From positions 3,410,001-3,474,000 of the forward strand of contig NZ_CP047176.1 of the NCBI RefSeq assembly GCF_009834225.1: a stretch of 64,000 bases of DNA, read 5' to 3'. This document shows positions 55,571 to 62,995 of this stretch, piece after piece. Positions within the stretch are counted from its first letter, which is position 1; every line of letters starts with the position of its first letter. The position numbers and the translations under genes were made by a program. The notes beneath the pieces were generated by a model that was given only the letters and a program-made list of their open reading frames with translations, was not told where the DNA came from and did not search any database. This stretch comes from Rathayibacter sp. VKM Ac-2759 (GTDB lineage: Bacteria > Actinomycetota > Actinomycetes > Actinomycetales > Microbacteriaceae).

Positions 55571-55882
55571 CGGCCCGCCGCATCGGTGTGCTTGTAGCCT
55601 CCGCCGCGCTCGCCCTCACCGGGTGCAGTGCCAGCCGAGGTCACGCTCGACGCCACCGTCCTCGACACGGGCTCGGGCCCGATCCTCTGCCGCGGTCTGA
55701 TCCTCCAGTCCCGCCCGCCGCAGTGCGACGGGTCCGCCCTGCGCGGCTGGAGCTGGGACGCCGTCGAGGGTGCCTCGACCGTCGACGACACCACGTGGGG
55801 GGAGTACGCGCTGACCGGCGCCTGGGACGGCGACACGTTCGTCGTCACCCGCCCGCCCGCCGAGAGCGGAGCGACCCCGTGA
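55567..55882 (+). pseudogene. Frameshifted lipoprotein gene
   Basis: GTG 55567 opens a good lipoprotein signal (VTARRIGVLVASAALALTGCSA). After the lipobox Cys the same frame turns into Arg/Pro-rich nonsense. From 55628 the +1 frame encodes a sensible mature domain (PAEVTLDATVL, ILCRGLI, DGDTFVVTRPPAESG) ending at 55882, where a GTGA overlap joins the next gene. The join lies around 55625-55632 (GCAGTGCCAGCC). Either a 1-nt insertion (or 2-nt deletion) inactivated the gene, there is a sequencing error, or a programmed shift exists. The mature part has two cysteines and might bind an envelope target; function unknown. Confidence 0.7.
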
Positions 55883-56148
55883 GGCGCATCCTCCCCTGGA
55901 TCGTCCCGGCCGCCGGGCTGGCCCTGATCGCGGCGGGCCTGGTCGTCGGCGTCACCGCGCCCAGCGCCGTCAGCTTCGGCTGGTTCGCGTACGCGCCGCT
56001 CTCCGAGACCACCTTCTCGCCGGACACCGTCGTCCTCGCGCGTGGCGTCGCCACCGCCTGGGCACTCGCCGCACTCGGCGCGCTGCTGCTGGCCTTCTCG
56101 GCCGGCTGGCTCCTCGCCCTCCGCCGGGAGCGGCGACGACTGCCCTGA
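55879..56148 (+). CDS. Small two-helix membrane protein
   Basis: 89 aa with two transmembrane helices (WIVPAAGLALIAAGLVVGVTA and ATAWALAALGALLLAFSAGWLLAL) and an extracellular loop between. No family recognised. The GTG start overlaps the preceding stop. Its last codons (RERRRLP and stop) lie inside the left 76-bp duplication, and a second copy of that 3-prime end sits 1.6 kb downstream at 57716, showing where the insert entered. Confidence 0.7.
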   Translation: MRRILPWIVPAAGLALIAAGLVVGVTAPSAVSFGWFAYAPLSETTFSPDTVVLARGVATAWALAALGALLLAFSAGWLLALRRERRRLP

Positions 56149-56202
56149 CCCGGGCGCGACGTTCTACGCTCGAGGAATGGCCGCGATCTTCGACTCCCTC
56201 GA
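56127..56202 (+). repeat. Left 76-bp direct repeat flanking the FRG insert
   Basis: Covers the 3-prime end of the small membrane-protein gene, the intergenic -10 box (TACGCT) and the first 26 nt of a copy of the FMN-protein gene. It matches 57716-57791 at 70 of 76 positions with no gaps. Confidence 0.92.
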
Positions 56203-56257
56203 TGGAGTTGTGCACATGCAATCGGCAGTCCAGCTCACTGTTGGTCCTCCCAGGTAA
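56177..56257 (+). pseudogene. 5-prime fragment of the pyridoxamine-phosphate-oxidase-like gene
   Basis: The left repeat carries the first nine codons (MAAIFDSLD) of the gene whose intact copy starts at 57766. After that the sequence diverges (GVVHMQSAVQ...) and stops after 26 codons. It still has the TACGCT box upstream but cannot make a functional enzyme. Confidence 0.8.
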
Positions 56258-56408
56258 AGGTTTGGCAACGATCAACATCCAGCAGGAATCGGGTTCCATC
56301 AGTTGTCCTGAAACCTACGAAGAAGGTCCGCGGACATCTTCCGGAACCTCGGATCTTGCCGGAGTCAAGAACAGCTCAGTCGAACTCCTCGCCGACCATT
56401 TACTTCCG

Positions 56409-57344
56409 TCATTCAGCAGGGCCATATATCGTGAGTGTCCCCAGGGCCAGCGGAGGCTCAACCGATTCCTCTAGAAGCAGGCGGAAACCGGTGTCGTGCG
56501 TAGCGCCTGGAAATAGCACAGAAGCAGAAGTCATTGAACCCTGACCAAGCCACTGAAGCGCATCGTCTAGCGCAACCTCAATAACTCCGGCGACCTGCGA
56601 ATGCATCGAACCGAATGCGCTAGGGCCGGCTTCGAGCCGCCGGGGAGCGAGCAGTGCGCCATGCTGAGCATGCGGCCGCAAATACAAGGACGGCACGCAG
56701 TATCGGAGATCCACAAAGCGCACGTCCTCAGAAATCTGATAGCCAGGTATTTCTGTTGGCTGCATGGCTCCCGTGGAAATGACAAGGACGTACGCCATCG
56801 CTCCACGTCCTTCTTGCGCTATCGATCGACGGGCATGGTGTGCGTAGCGACCAACACTGACCTGCTTATGGCAGGCAAACCATAGAGCCACCCAGATATT
56901 GTCGACGACATCGATCCAGCGGGTGCGCAGTCCGTAATGTTGAAGTAAAGGTTCTACCGCCGCCCGATAGGTTTCATTGAGAAGGGCTCCCCTCGCGGAA
57001 ACGACCTCCTTACACTCGTGCGAGTGTCCATATTTTCTTACATGCGATCGACAACTACAGGGAGCGCCAACAATCTGATCTATATAGGATCGTAGTGCGG
57101 CGGCATGCTTCTGCACGGTCGCCGCTCCAACATTTCCGCTTGCAGATCGAAAGGCCGTTGCAAGCACGTCTGAGTAAAGGATCGACTGCCCTCGAAAAAG
57201 GGCAAGTCCAGTCTTGCCCCGAAAACGCAGATAGCCGGAAACCTGCGTAAGTTCCTGCGGACTCCTGACCGTCCAGACATGCCATCCGTGTTCAACACGA
57301 TGTTGCATGCCGACTGCGAAGTCGGGGAATGAGGTGGAAGCCAT
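56409..57344 (-). CDS. FRG-domain protein
   Basis: 311 aa. FRG domain with the naming FRGQ-like motif (LALFRGQ) near residue 50 and the typical LLQHYGLRTRWIDVVDNIWVALWFAC (in parts, about 133-158). FRG proteins are often found in phage-related and defence islands; their activity is unproven. A Cys/His cluster (PCSCRSHVRKYGHSHECK, about 95-112) looks like a zinc site inserted in the domain. The ATG at 57344 has AGGAG 11 nt upstream; an ATG ten codons earlier has none. Only gene of the insert, with non-host composition. Confidence 0.8.
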   Translation of the reverse strand: MASTSFPDFAVGMQHRVEHGWHVWTVRSPQELTQVSGYLRFRGKTGLALFRGQSILYSDVLATAFRSASGNVGAATVQKHAAALRSYIDQIVGAPCSCRSHVRKYGHSHECKEVVSARGALLNETYRAAVEPLLQHYGLRTRWIDVVDNIWVALWFACHKQVSVGRYAHHARRSIAQEGRGAMAYVLVISTGAMQPTEIPGYQISEDVRFVDLRYCVPSLYLRPHAQHGALLAPRRLEAGPSAFGSMHSQVAGVIEVALDDALQWLGQGSMTSASVLFPGATHDTGFRLLLEESVEPPLALGTLTIYGPAE

Positions 57345-57715
57345 AAATAGCGATCTCCTGTGAGCTTTGACCATGAGTGTGAACCAATTAATGCACGCCG
57401 ATATCGCCGCTTTGTCGCCGCATGATCGCGGTCATCCGCCGGCCTGCACTTCAGAACCACTGCCCAGCATCCCACGAGCGTCTAACAGAAAGAAGAGTGA
57501 TTGAGCCAGGGAACCACGCTGAACAGCAGCGCCGTCTCCGATACATGCCGACCACACGCGAACACGACCACCAAAGTTTAGACCTAGTTGCCAGAGGCGG
57601 AGGGCTGTGACGTCGGTAGATCCTGCTCATCTATCGCAAACCCTAGGTGACAGACACGTTCTAGTTCCCGGATGAGCGAATCGCAGTTGGTGTAGTCCTC
57701 TTCACCAAGAGTGGC
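57345..57715. other. Non-coding right part of the insert
   Basis: 371 bp of lower-GC sequence upstream of the FRG gene. It should contain the FRG promoter, but no clear -35/-10 pair stands out. The short plus-strand frame at 57422-57610 has no ribosome site or family resemblance. Confidence 0.6.
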
Positions 57716-57791
57716 GGAGCGCCGACGGCTGCCCTGACCCGGGGGCGACGTTCTACGCTCGGAGGATGGCCGCGATCTTCGACTCCCTCGA
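57716..57791 (+). repeat. Right 76-bp direct repeat flanking the FRG insert
   Basis: Contains a detached 3-prime end of the small membrane-protein gene (ending CTGCCCTGA), the TACGCT -10 box and the intact start of the FMN-protein gene. Six mismatches to the left copy, three of them clustered just before the ATG. Confidence 0.92.
57754..57759 (+). promoter_or_regulatory. -10 element of the pyridoxamine-phosphate-oxidase-like gene
   Basis: TACGCT (TANNNT) ends 6 nt before ATG 57766, so transcription starts near the A of ATG. A GGAGG also lies between. The box is duplicated at 56164-56169. Confidence 0.45.
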
Positions 57792-58317
57792 CGAGAACCT
57801 GACGACCTGGATCCAGGCGCAGCCGATGTGGTTCGTCGCGACGGCGCCCCTCGGAGCCGAGGGGCACGTCAACATCTCGCCGCGCGGGCTCGACTCGTTC
57901 TCGGTGCTCGGGCCGCGCCGGGTCGGCTGGGTCGACTACACCGGCAGCGGAGTCGAGACGATCGCGCACCTGCGCGAGAACGGGCGGGTGTGCCTGATGT
58001 TCGCCTCGTTCGGGAGCCGTCCGCGGATCGTCCGGCTGCACGGGCACGGCTCGGTGCACCTCCCCGGCACGCCCGGGTTCGACGAGGTCGTGGCGCTGCA
58101 CCCCGAGAACCCCAGCACGCGGGCCGTCATCACCGTCGACCTCTCCCGCATCAGCGACGCGTGCGGCTGGGGCGTGCCCGTCATGGAGCTGACCGGCGAG
58201 CGCGATCTGCTCCGGCTGCAGGCGGAGAAGAAGGGGCCGGAGGGCATGGCGGAGTACCGGGCGACCCGGAACGCCGTGAGCATCGACGGTCTGCCCGGAT
58301 TCCCGGTGGAGGGCTGA
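57766..58317 (+). CDS. Pyridoxamine 5-phosphate oxidase-like FMN-binding protein
   Basis: 183 aa split-barrel protein: MWFVATAPLGAEGHVNISPRG, VGWVDYTGSG and ENGRVCLMFASFGSRPRIVRLHGHG are characteristic of the PNPOx-like family that binds FMN or F420. Probably an oxidoreductase of unknown substrate; it lacks the features of true PdxH. Its first codons are duplicated at 56177. The stop is followed immediately by the DUF1992 gene, so both continue the operon that began at 54381 before the insertion. Confidence 0.88.
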   Translation: MAAIFDSLDENLTTWIQAQPMWFVATAPLGAEGHVNISPRGLDSFSVLGPRRVGWVDYTGSGVETIAHLRENGRVCLMFASFGSRPRIVRLHGHGSVHLPGTPGFDEVVALHPENPSTRAVITVDLSRISDACGWGVPVMELTGERDLLRLQAEKKGPEGMAEYRATRNAVSIDGLPGFPVEG

Positions 58318-58320
58318 CCC

Positions 58321-58854
58321 GTGTCCGATGCGGCCGACCGCGCCGCCCGCTACGCCGCGGGCGGGGGCTCCGGTGACGAGCCGGGGCCGACGATCCCCGA
58401 GGACGCCCAGGAGCGGGCCGCGTTCATCGAGACCGCGATCCAGCAGGCGATCCGCCGCGGCGACTTCGACGACCTGCCCGGCGCGGGCAAGCCGCTCGAG
58501 GGGCTCGGCCAGGTCCACGATCCCGACTGGTGGATCCGCCGCAAGATCGAGCGCGAGAACCTCACCGGTCTCGGCCCGGCCGCGTTCCTGCTGCGCGCCG
58601 AGGACCGCCGGCTGAACGACGAGCTCGACCGCCTCGTCCGCGAGTCGGAGGTGCGCGCGGCGCTCGTCGACTTCAACCGCCGCGTCGTCGAGGCGCGACG
58701 GCAGCTGCTCGGCGGGCCGCCGGTCGTGACACCGCTCCGCGACGTCGACGCGGAGGTCGCCGCGTGGACCGAGCGGCGCGCGTCGCGAGCGCGCCCCCCG
58801 GAGCCGCCGCCGATCCGACGCCGCTGGTGGCGCCGAGCGCAACCCGGCTCCTGA
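58321..58854 (+). CDS. DUF1992 (DnaJ homologue subfamily C28-like) protein
   Basis: 177 aa. The conserved DUF1992 core spans residues ~35-110 with IQQAIRRGDFDDLPGAGKPL and DPDWWIRRKIERENL. Bacterial members are stand-alone and of unknown function; eukaryotic ones are linked to a J domain, which is absent here. The C-terminus is Arg/Pro-rich (RRRWWRRAQPGS). GTG start 3 nt after the preceding stop. Confidence 0.87.
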   Translation: MSDAADRAARYAAGGGSGDEPGPTIPEDAQERAAFIETAIQQAIRRGDFDDLPGAGKPLEGLGQVHDPDWWIRRKIERENLTGLGPAAFLLRAEDRRLNDELDRLVRESEVRAALVDFNRRVVEARRQLLGGPPVVTPLRDVDAEVAAWTERRASRARPPEPPPIRRRWWRRAQPGS

Positions 58855-58882
58855 TCCGCCCGGCGCTCGTAGGCTCGAGCAC

Positions 58883-60061
58883 ATGACGGCATCGCGGACG
58901 GACGTGCTCGTGGTCGGCGGCGGGCCGGTCGGCCTGTTCGCGGGCGCACTGCTCGCGGCGGAGGGCCTCGACGTGCAGGTCTGGGAGCGGCGGACCGCCG
59001 TCCCGGCCGGCTCCCGCGCCATCGGGATCCACCCGCCCTCGCTCGACGCCTTCGCCGCGATCGACGCCGCCGCGCCGATCCTCGCCGAGGGCGTGCGCGT
59101 GCGTGAGGGCGTCGCGCGCAGCCGCGGGCGCATCCTCGGGACCCTGTCGTTCGCGCGCGCCTCGCGGACGCATCCGTACGTCGTCACCCTCGACCAGCAC
59201 CGCACCGAGCAGATCCTGCGCGACCGGCTCGGTGCCTCGGCCCCCGGGGCCCTGCGCACGGGCGTCGCGATGACCGGGCTGCAGCGGTCGCGCGACCACG
59301 TCGACGTGACCGGCACCGCCCGGGACGGCCGACCGGTGTCCCTCCGCGCGTCGTTCGTCATCGGCGCCGACGGGGCGCGGAGCACCGTGCGCGAGCTGCT
59401 CGGGATCACCACCAGCGGCCGCGACTACCCCGACCGCTACGTGATGGGCGACTTCGCCGACCCGGAGCCGGCGTCGCGCGAGTCCTCGGCCCTGGTCGAC
59501 GTCGGCCCCGACGGAGTGGTCGAGTCGTTCCCCCTGCCGGGCGGGCGCCGACGGTACGTGGTGCTGCGCGGCGCGGCCGAGCTGCGCGATCCGGCCGAGT
59601 CCGTCGACCCGGAGGCCGCGACGGCCCTCGCCGCGGTCGTCCGCGAGCGGACCGGCGCCGACCCCGACCCGGCGACCTGCACGATGACGAGCGGCTTCGG
59701 CGTGCGCCGCCGCGCCGCCGACCGCATCGGCGTCGGGCGCGTCGTGCTGATCGGCGACGCCGCGCACGAGATCAGCCCGATCGGCGGGCAGGGCATGAAC
59801 CTCGGCTGGCTCGACGCCGCCGAGCTCGCTCCGCTGCTCACCGGCGCCGTCCGCGCCGGCACCGCGGGGCCGTGGCCCGGGTTCGCCCGGCGCCGCACGG
59901 CGGTGGCGCGGCGGGCGGCCGACCAGGCGGAGGCGAACATGGCGCTCGGCCGCCCCGTGAGCGGTCTCGGCCGACTCGCTCGCGAGGCGGGGCTGCGCAC
60001 GGCCCTGGCGCTCCCCTCCGCCGATCTGCTCGCCCGCGTCTACGCGATGCGCTGGTCCTGA
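58883..60061 (+). CDS. FAD-dependent aromatic hydroxylase-like monooxygenase
   Basis: 392 aa of the PHBH/UbiH class A group. The FAD-binding VVGGGPVGLFAGALLAAEGL lies at 10-29, the DG motif is VIGADGARSTVRELLG (about 157), and the GD motif is LIGDAAHEISPIGGQGMNLG (split here as two parts around residue 290). It would hydroxylate an aromatic or polyketide substrate using NAD(P)H and oxygen. The next gene, convergent by 3 bp, is a UbiA prenyltransferase; the pair may share a quinone or prenyl-aromatic pathway, which is inference only. Confidence 0.88.
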   Translation: MTASRTDVLVVGGGPVGLFAGALLAAEGLDVQVWERRTAVPAGSRAIGIHPPSLDAFAAIDAAAPILAEGVRVREGVARSRGRILGTLSFARASRTHPYVVTLDQHRTEQILRDRLGASAPGALRTGVAMTGLQRSRDHVDVTGTARDGRPVSLRASFVIGADGARSTVRELLGITTSGRDYPDRYVMGDFADPEPASRESSALVDVGPDGVVESFPLPGGRRRYVVLRGAAELRDPAESVDPEAATALAAVVRERTGADPDPATCTMTSGFGVRRRAADRIGVGRVVLIGDAAHEISPIGGQGMNLGWLDAAELAPLLTGAVRAGTAGPWPGFARRRTAVARRAADQAEANMALGRPVSGLGRLAREAGLRTALALPSADLLARVYAMRWS

Positions 60062-60064
60062 GGG

Positions 60065-60916
60065 CTAGGCGACGAGGCGCGCGCCCGACAGGCCGAGCTC
60101 GACCACGAGCACGAGCGACGCGATGATGACCAGCCGGAACAGCGTCCTGCTCGGCGGCCCCGTCAGCACCAGGCGGACGCCGACGGCGGCGAGGGCGATC
60201 ACGACCAGCGTCCCGGCCACCGCGATCGCGACTCCGGCACCGCGCACCGGCTCGTCGCCGACGACCTGGCCGATCAGGACGAGCACGGCCGCGACGACCA
60301 GCGAGCCGAACGCGACCACGCCCGAGAGCCGGAGTCCGAGCCGGTGCGGGAACCCGCGCACGCCGGTCGCCGCGTCGTCGACCAGATCGGGGAGCACGTT
60401 GGTGCAGTGGATCGCGATGCCGAAGACGGCTCCGGTCGCGATCGCCCAGGCGGCGGGAAGCTGATCGCCCCCGGCCGCGACGGCCACGACCGGCAGCAGG
60501 CCGAACGCGACGACGAACGGAGCGACCGAGAACGCCGTGCGCTTGAGCCCGGCGTCGTAGGCCCAGCCCGCGCCGACGAGCACCAGGTGCGCGACGGCCG
60601 CGACCGGCCCGAGCAGGAGCGAGAGCACGACCGCGACCGCCGCAGTGCCGACGGCGGCGGCGCGCACCTCGCCGACGCTGATCGTCCCCACGGCGACCGG
60701 CTTGTCGGTGCGGCCGACGGCCCGGTCGCGGTCGGCGTCGATCCAGTCGTTGGCGAGGCCGATCGAGAGCTGCCCGGAGAGCACGGCGAGGGCGACGAGG
60801 ACGACGATCCCGAGCGCGTGACCGGAGGCGGCGGCCAGCACCGTCGCCAGCACGGTCACGGTGACGGTCGGGCCGGGATGCGAGGACGCCAGCAGGAGGC
60901 GCACCCGGGAGGTCAT
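60065..60916 (-). CDS. UbiA-family prenyltransferase
   Basis: 283 aa with eight or nine transmembrane helices and both Asp-rich motifs: NDWIDADRD (56-64), binding the prenyl diphosphate through Mg2+, and DLVDDAATGVRG near 178, followed by FPHRLG. The membrane enzyme joins an isoprenoid chain to an aromatic or other acceptor. MenA and chlorophyll/heme O synthases are relatives; the short second motif fits an uncharacterised actinobacterial clade. Divergent from pnuC. Confidence 0.88.
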   Translation of the reverse strand: MTSRVRLLLASSHPGPTVTVTVLATVLAAASGHALGIVVLVALAVLSGQLSIGLANDWIDADRDRAVGRTDKPVAVGTISVGEVRAAAVGTAAVAVVLSLLLGPVAAVAHLVLVGAGWAYDAGLKRTAFSVAPFVVAFGLLPVVAVAAGGDQLPAAWAIATGAVFGIAIHCTNVLPDLVDDAATGVRGFPHRLGLRLSGVVAFGSLVVAAVLVLIGQVVGDEPVRGAGVAIAVAGTLVVIALAAVGVRLVLTGPPSRTLFRLVIIASLVLVVELGLSGARLVA

Positions 60917-60929
60917 CGGACCAGCCTAC

Positions 60930-60958
60930 GGGCGCACGTGTCATCCCTAGGTGCGCCC
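60930..60958. promoter_or_regulatory. Inverted repeat between ubiA-like gene and pnuC
   Basis: GGGCGCAC-N13-GTGCGCCC, a perfect 8-bp inverted repeat in the 109-bp divergent region. It could be an operator for pnuC or a hairpin in the ubiA-like leader. Confidence 0.35.
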
Positions 60959-61025
60959 GCGCGCTCGCGCACGGAATGCCTCCGCGTCCGCCATCGTTAG
61001 GGTCATCGTTCTGAGGAGGACCGCA

Positions 61026-61691
61026 GTGGACATCGTGAACTGGCTGTTCGACGCGCAGCTCGTCATCGGTGACCAGACGATCCTGTGGCGCGAGGTGATC
61101 GGCAACGTCTTCGGCCTGCTCAGCGCGCTCGGCGGCATGCGCCGGAAGGTCTGGGCGTGGCCGGTCGGGCTCGTCGGCAACGCGCTGCTGTTCACCGTGT
61201 TCATGGGGGCGCTGTTCGACACTCCGAACCCGGTCAACCTGCTCGGCCAGGCCGGCCGGCAGGTGATGTTCATCATCGTCAGCATCTACGGCTGGTACCG
61301 CTGGACGCACCGCCCCGAGGCGGCGACGAGCACGATCGAGCCCCGCTGGGCCTCCTGGCGCACGCGCGGGCTGCTGGTGCTCGGCATGGTCGGCGGCACC
61401 GCGGTCCTCACTCCGCTGTTCCGCGCGCTCGGCTCCTACGAGCCGGTGTGGAGCGACGCGTGGATCTTCGTCGGCTCGCTGCTCGCCACCTACGGGATGG
61501 CCAAGGGCTGGGTCGAGTTCTGGCTGATCTGGGTGGCGGTCGACCTGGTCGGCGTGCCGCTGCTGTTCTCGGCCGGCTACTACGCGTCCGGGCTGATGTA
61601 CGTGTTCTACGGCGCGTTCACGCTGACCGGCTTCTTCGTCTGGCTGCGCCAGGCGCGCCGCCCCGTGCCGCCGATCGTCACGGTCGGCTAG
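61026..61691 (+). CDS. pnuC: Nicotinamide riboside/mononucleotide transporter
   Basis: 221 aa with seven predicted transmembrane helices. The family hallmarks WPVGLVGNALLFTVFMGALF, the central SIYGWYRWTH and the C-terminal half repeat with SDAWIFVGSLLATYGMAKGWVEFW are visible. PnuC takes up nicotinamide riboside by facilitated diffusion, trapped by NadR kinase. The GTG start is set by AGGAGG (61014-61019) 6 nt upstream. Confidence 0.92.
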   Translation: MDIVNWLFDAQLVIGDQTILWREVIGNVFGLLSALGGMRRKVWAWPVGLVGNALLFTVFMGALFDTPNPVNLLGQAGRQVMFIIVSIYGWYRWTHRPEAATSTIEPRWASWRTRGLLVLGMVGGTAVLTPLFRALGSYEPVWSDAWIFVGSLLATYGMAKGWVEFWLIWVAVDLVGVPLLFSAGYYASGLMYVFYGAFTLTGFFVWLRQARRPVPPIVTVG

Positions 61692-61698
61692 CCGGCGT

Positions 61699-62127
61699 CT
61701 ACACCGTCGCGCGCGTGCAGTCGGCGCAGAGGCCGAACACGTCGACCACGTGGTGCGCCTCGGTGAATCCGTTCTGCGCCGCGACGGAGCGGGCCCACGT
61801 CTCGACCTCGTCGGCCGCGATCTCGACGGTCAGCCCGCAGCGGCGGCAGATCAGGTGGTGGTGGTGCGTGCCCGGCGTGCAGGCCCGGTAGAGGCTCTCG
61901 CCCTCGGGCGACTGCAGCGAGTCGGCCTCGCCCTCGCCGGCCAGATCGGCCAGCGCGCGGTAGACCGTCGCGAGCCCGATCGGCGATCCGGAGGCGTGCA
62001 GCGCGCTGTGCAGACCCTGCGCGCTGACGAAGTCGTCGCGGCCCGTCAGCGCCTCGCGCACCGCCTCGCGCTGCCAGGTGTTGCGCTTGACCACGGGCGT
62101 CCCGTCCTTCTTCTCCACTCGCCCCAC
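61699..62127 (-). CDS. zur: Fur-family zinc regulator (Zur)
   Basis: 142 aa. N-terminal winged helix (KRNTWQREAVREAL, SAQGLHSALHASGSPIGLATVYRAL), then the metal-binding dimer domain with HHHHLICRRCG and FGLCADC, two CxxC pairs for the structural zinc. Its position directly after znuB and znuC in the same direction identifies it as Zur rather than Fur or PerR. It represses zinc uptake when zinc is sufficient. Only 1 nt separates it from znuB. Confidence 0.92.
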   Translation of the reverse strand: MGRVEKKDGTPVVKRNTWQREAVREALTGRDDFVSAQGLHSALHASGSPIGLATVYRALADLAGEGEADSLQSPEGESLYRACTPGTHHHHLICRRCGLTVEIAADEVETWARSVAAQNGFTEAHHVVDVFGLCADCTRATV

Positions 62128-62128
62128 G

Positions 62129-62995
62129 CTACGCGCCGACCCTGAGCCGCACGCCCCGGCGGACCCCGTTGCGGCCGATGATCCGGCAGACCACGTAGAT
62201 CGCGAACGAGATCGTGGTCACGTAGGGGCTGATCGGGACGGAGCCGCCGAGCGCCAGCAGGATCCCGCCGACGAGCGCGCCGACGGCGAAGAGCACGCTC
62301 AGCAGCGGGACGAGCACCGGCGACGCCGAGACGCGCAGCGCGGCGGCGGCCGGAGTGACGAGGATCGCGAGCACGAGCAGCGAGCCGACGATCTGCACCG
62401 AGACGGCGACCGCGAGCCCCAGCAGCAGCATGAAGACGATCGACAGCGCGCGCGTCGGGATCCCGCGGGCCGCCGCGACATCGGCGTCGACGCTCGCGAA
62501 CGTCAGCGGCCGCCAGATCAGCGCGAGCCCGATGACGACGACGACCGAGATGGCGATCAGCCAGCCGAGCTGCGGGTCGTCGACGGCCACGATCTGCCCG
62601 GTGAGCAGGCCGAACTTGTTGGCGCTGCGCCCCGGGTACAACGCGAGGCAGAGGATGCCGAGGCCGAGGCCGAACGGCATCAGCACGGCGATGATTGAGT
62701 TGCGGTCCCGCGCGCGCGAGCCGAGCAGCCCGATCAGCAGGGCCGCGATGAGCGAGCCGACGATGGAGCCCTGCACGACTCCGACGCCGAGCAGCAGACC
62801 GGCGGAGGCGCCCGCGAACGACAGCTCGCTGATGCCGTGGACCGCGAAGGCCATGTCGCGCGACATCACGAAGACGCCGATGAGCCCGCCGACGACGCCG
62901 AGGACGGCTCCGGCGATCACCGAGTTCATCAGCAGCGCGAGCAGCGCCCCGTAGTCCGAGAAGTCGAAGATCTGCGACCAGACGTCGTCGGTCAT
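62129..62995 (-). CDS. znuB: Zinc ABC importer permease
   Basis: 288 aa ABC-3 family membrane protein with eight or so helices: FVMSRDMAFAVHGISELSFAGASAG, FGLGLGILCLALYPGRSANKFGLLTGQI and SVQIVGSLLVLAILVTPAAAAL are typical ZnuB segments. Start ATG overlaps the znuC stop (ATGA). It forms the channel of the zinc importer with ZnuA and ZnuC. Confidence 0.93.
   Translation of the reverse strand: MTDDVWSQIFDFSDYGALLALLMNSVIAGAVLGVVGGLIGVFVMSRDMAFAVHGISELSFAGASAGLLLGVGVVQGSIVGSLIAALLIGLLGSRARDRNSIIAVLMPFGLGLGILCLALYPGRSANKFGLLTGQIVAVDDPQLGWLIAISVVVVIGLALIWRPLTFASVDADVAAARGIPTRALSIVFMLLLGLAVAVSVQIVGSLLVLAILVTPAAAALRVSASPVLVPLLSVLFAVGALVGGILLALGGSVPISPYVTTISFAIYVVCRIIGRNGVRRGVRLRVGA

Larger units (their letters stand above)
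56203..57715. mobile_element. 1.5-kb lower-GC insert carrying an FRG-domain gene
   Basis: Bounded by the two 76-bp repeats. Base composition is clearly poorer in GC than both sides, and codon use differs. It contains one convincing gene (FRG domain, minus strand) and no transposase, integrase or terminal inverted repeat that I can see. The surrounding operon would read through continuously if the insert and one repeat were removed. Confidence 0.7.

Noticed and set aside
56601..56885. 94-codon plus-strand frame inside the insert
   Set aside because: Antisense to the FRG gene, which has clear domain motifs.
57422..57610. 62-codon gene in the right part of the insert
   Set aside because: No ribosome site, no recognisable similarity, and it overlaps the probable FRG promoter region.
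56203..57715. Insertion sequence
   Set aside because: No transposase, no terminal inverted repeats, and a 76-bp flanking duplication is far longer than IS target duplications.
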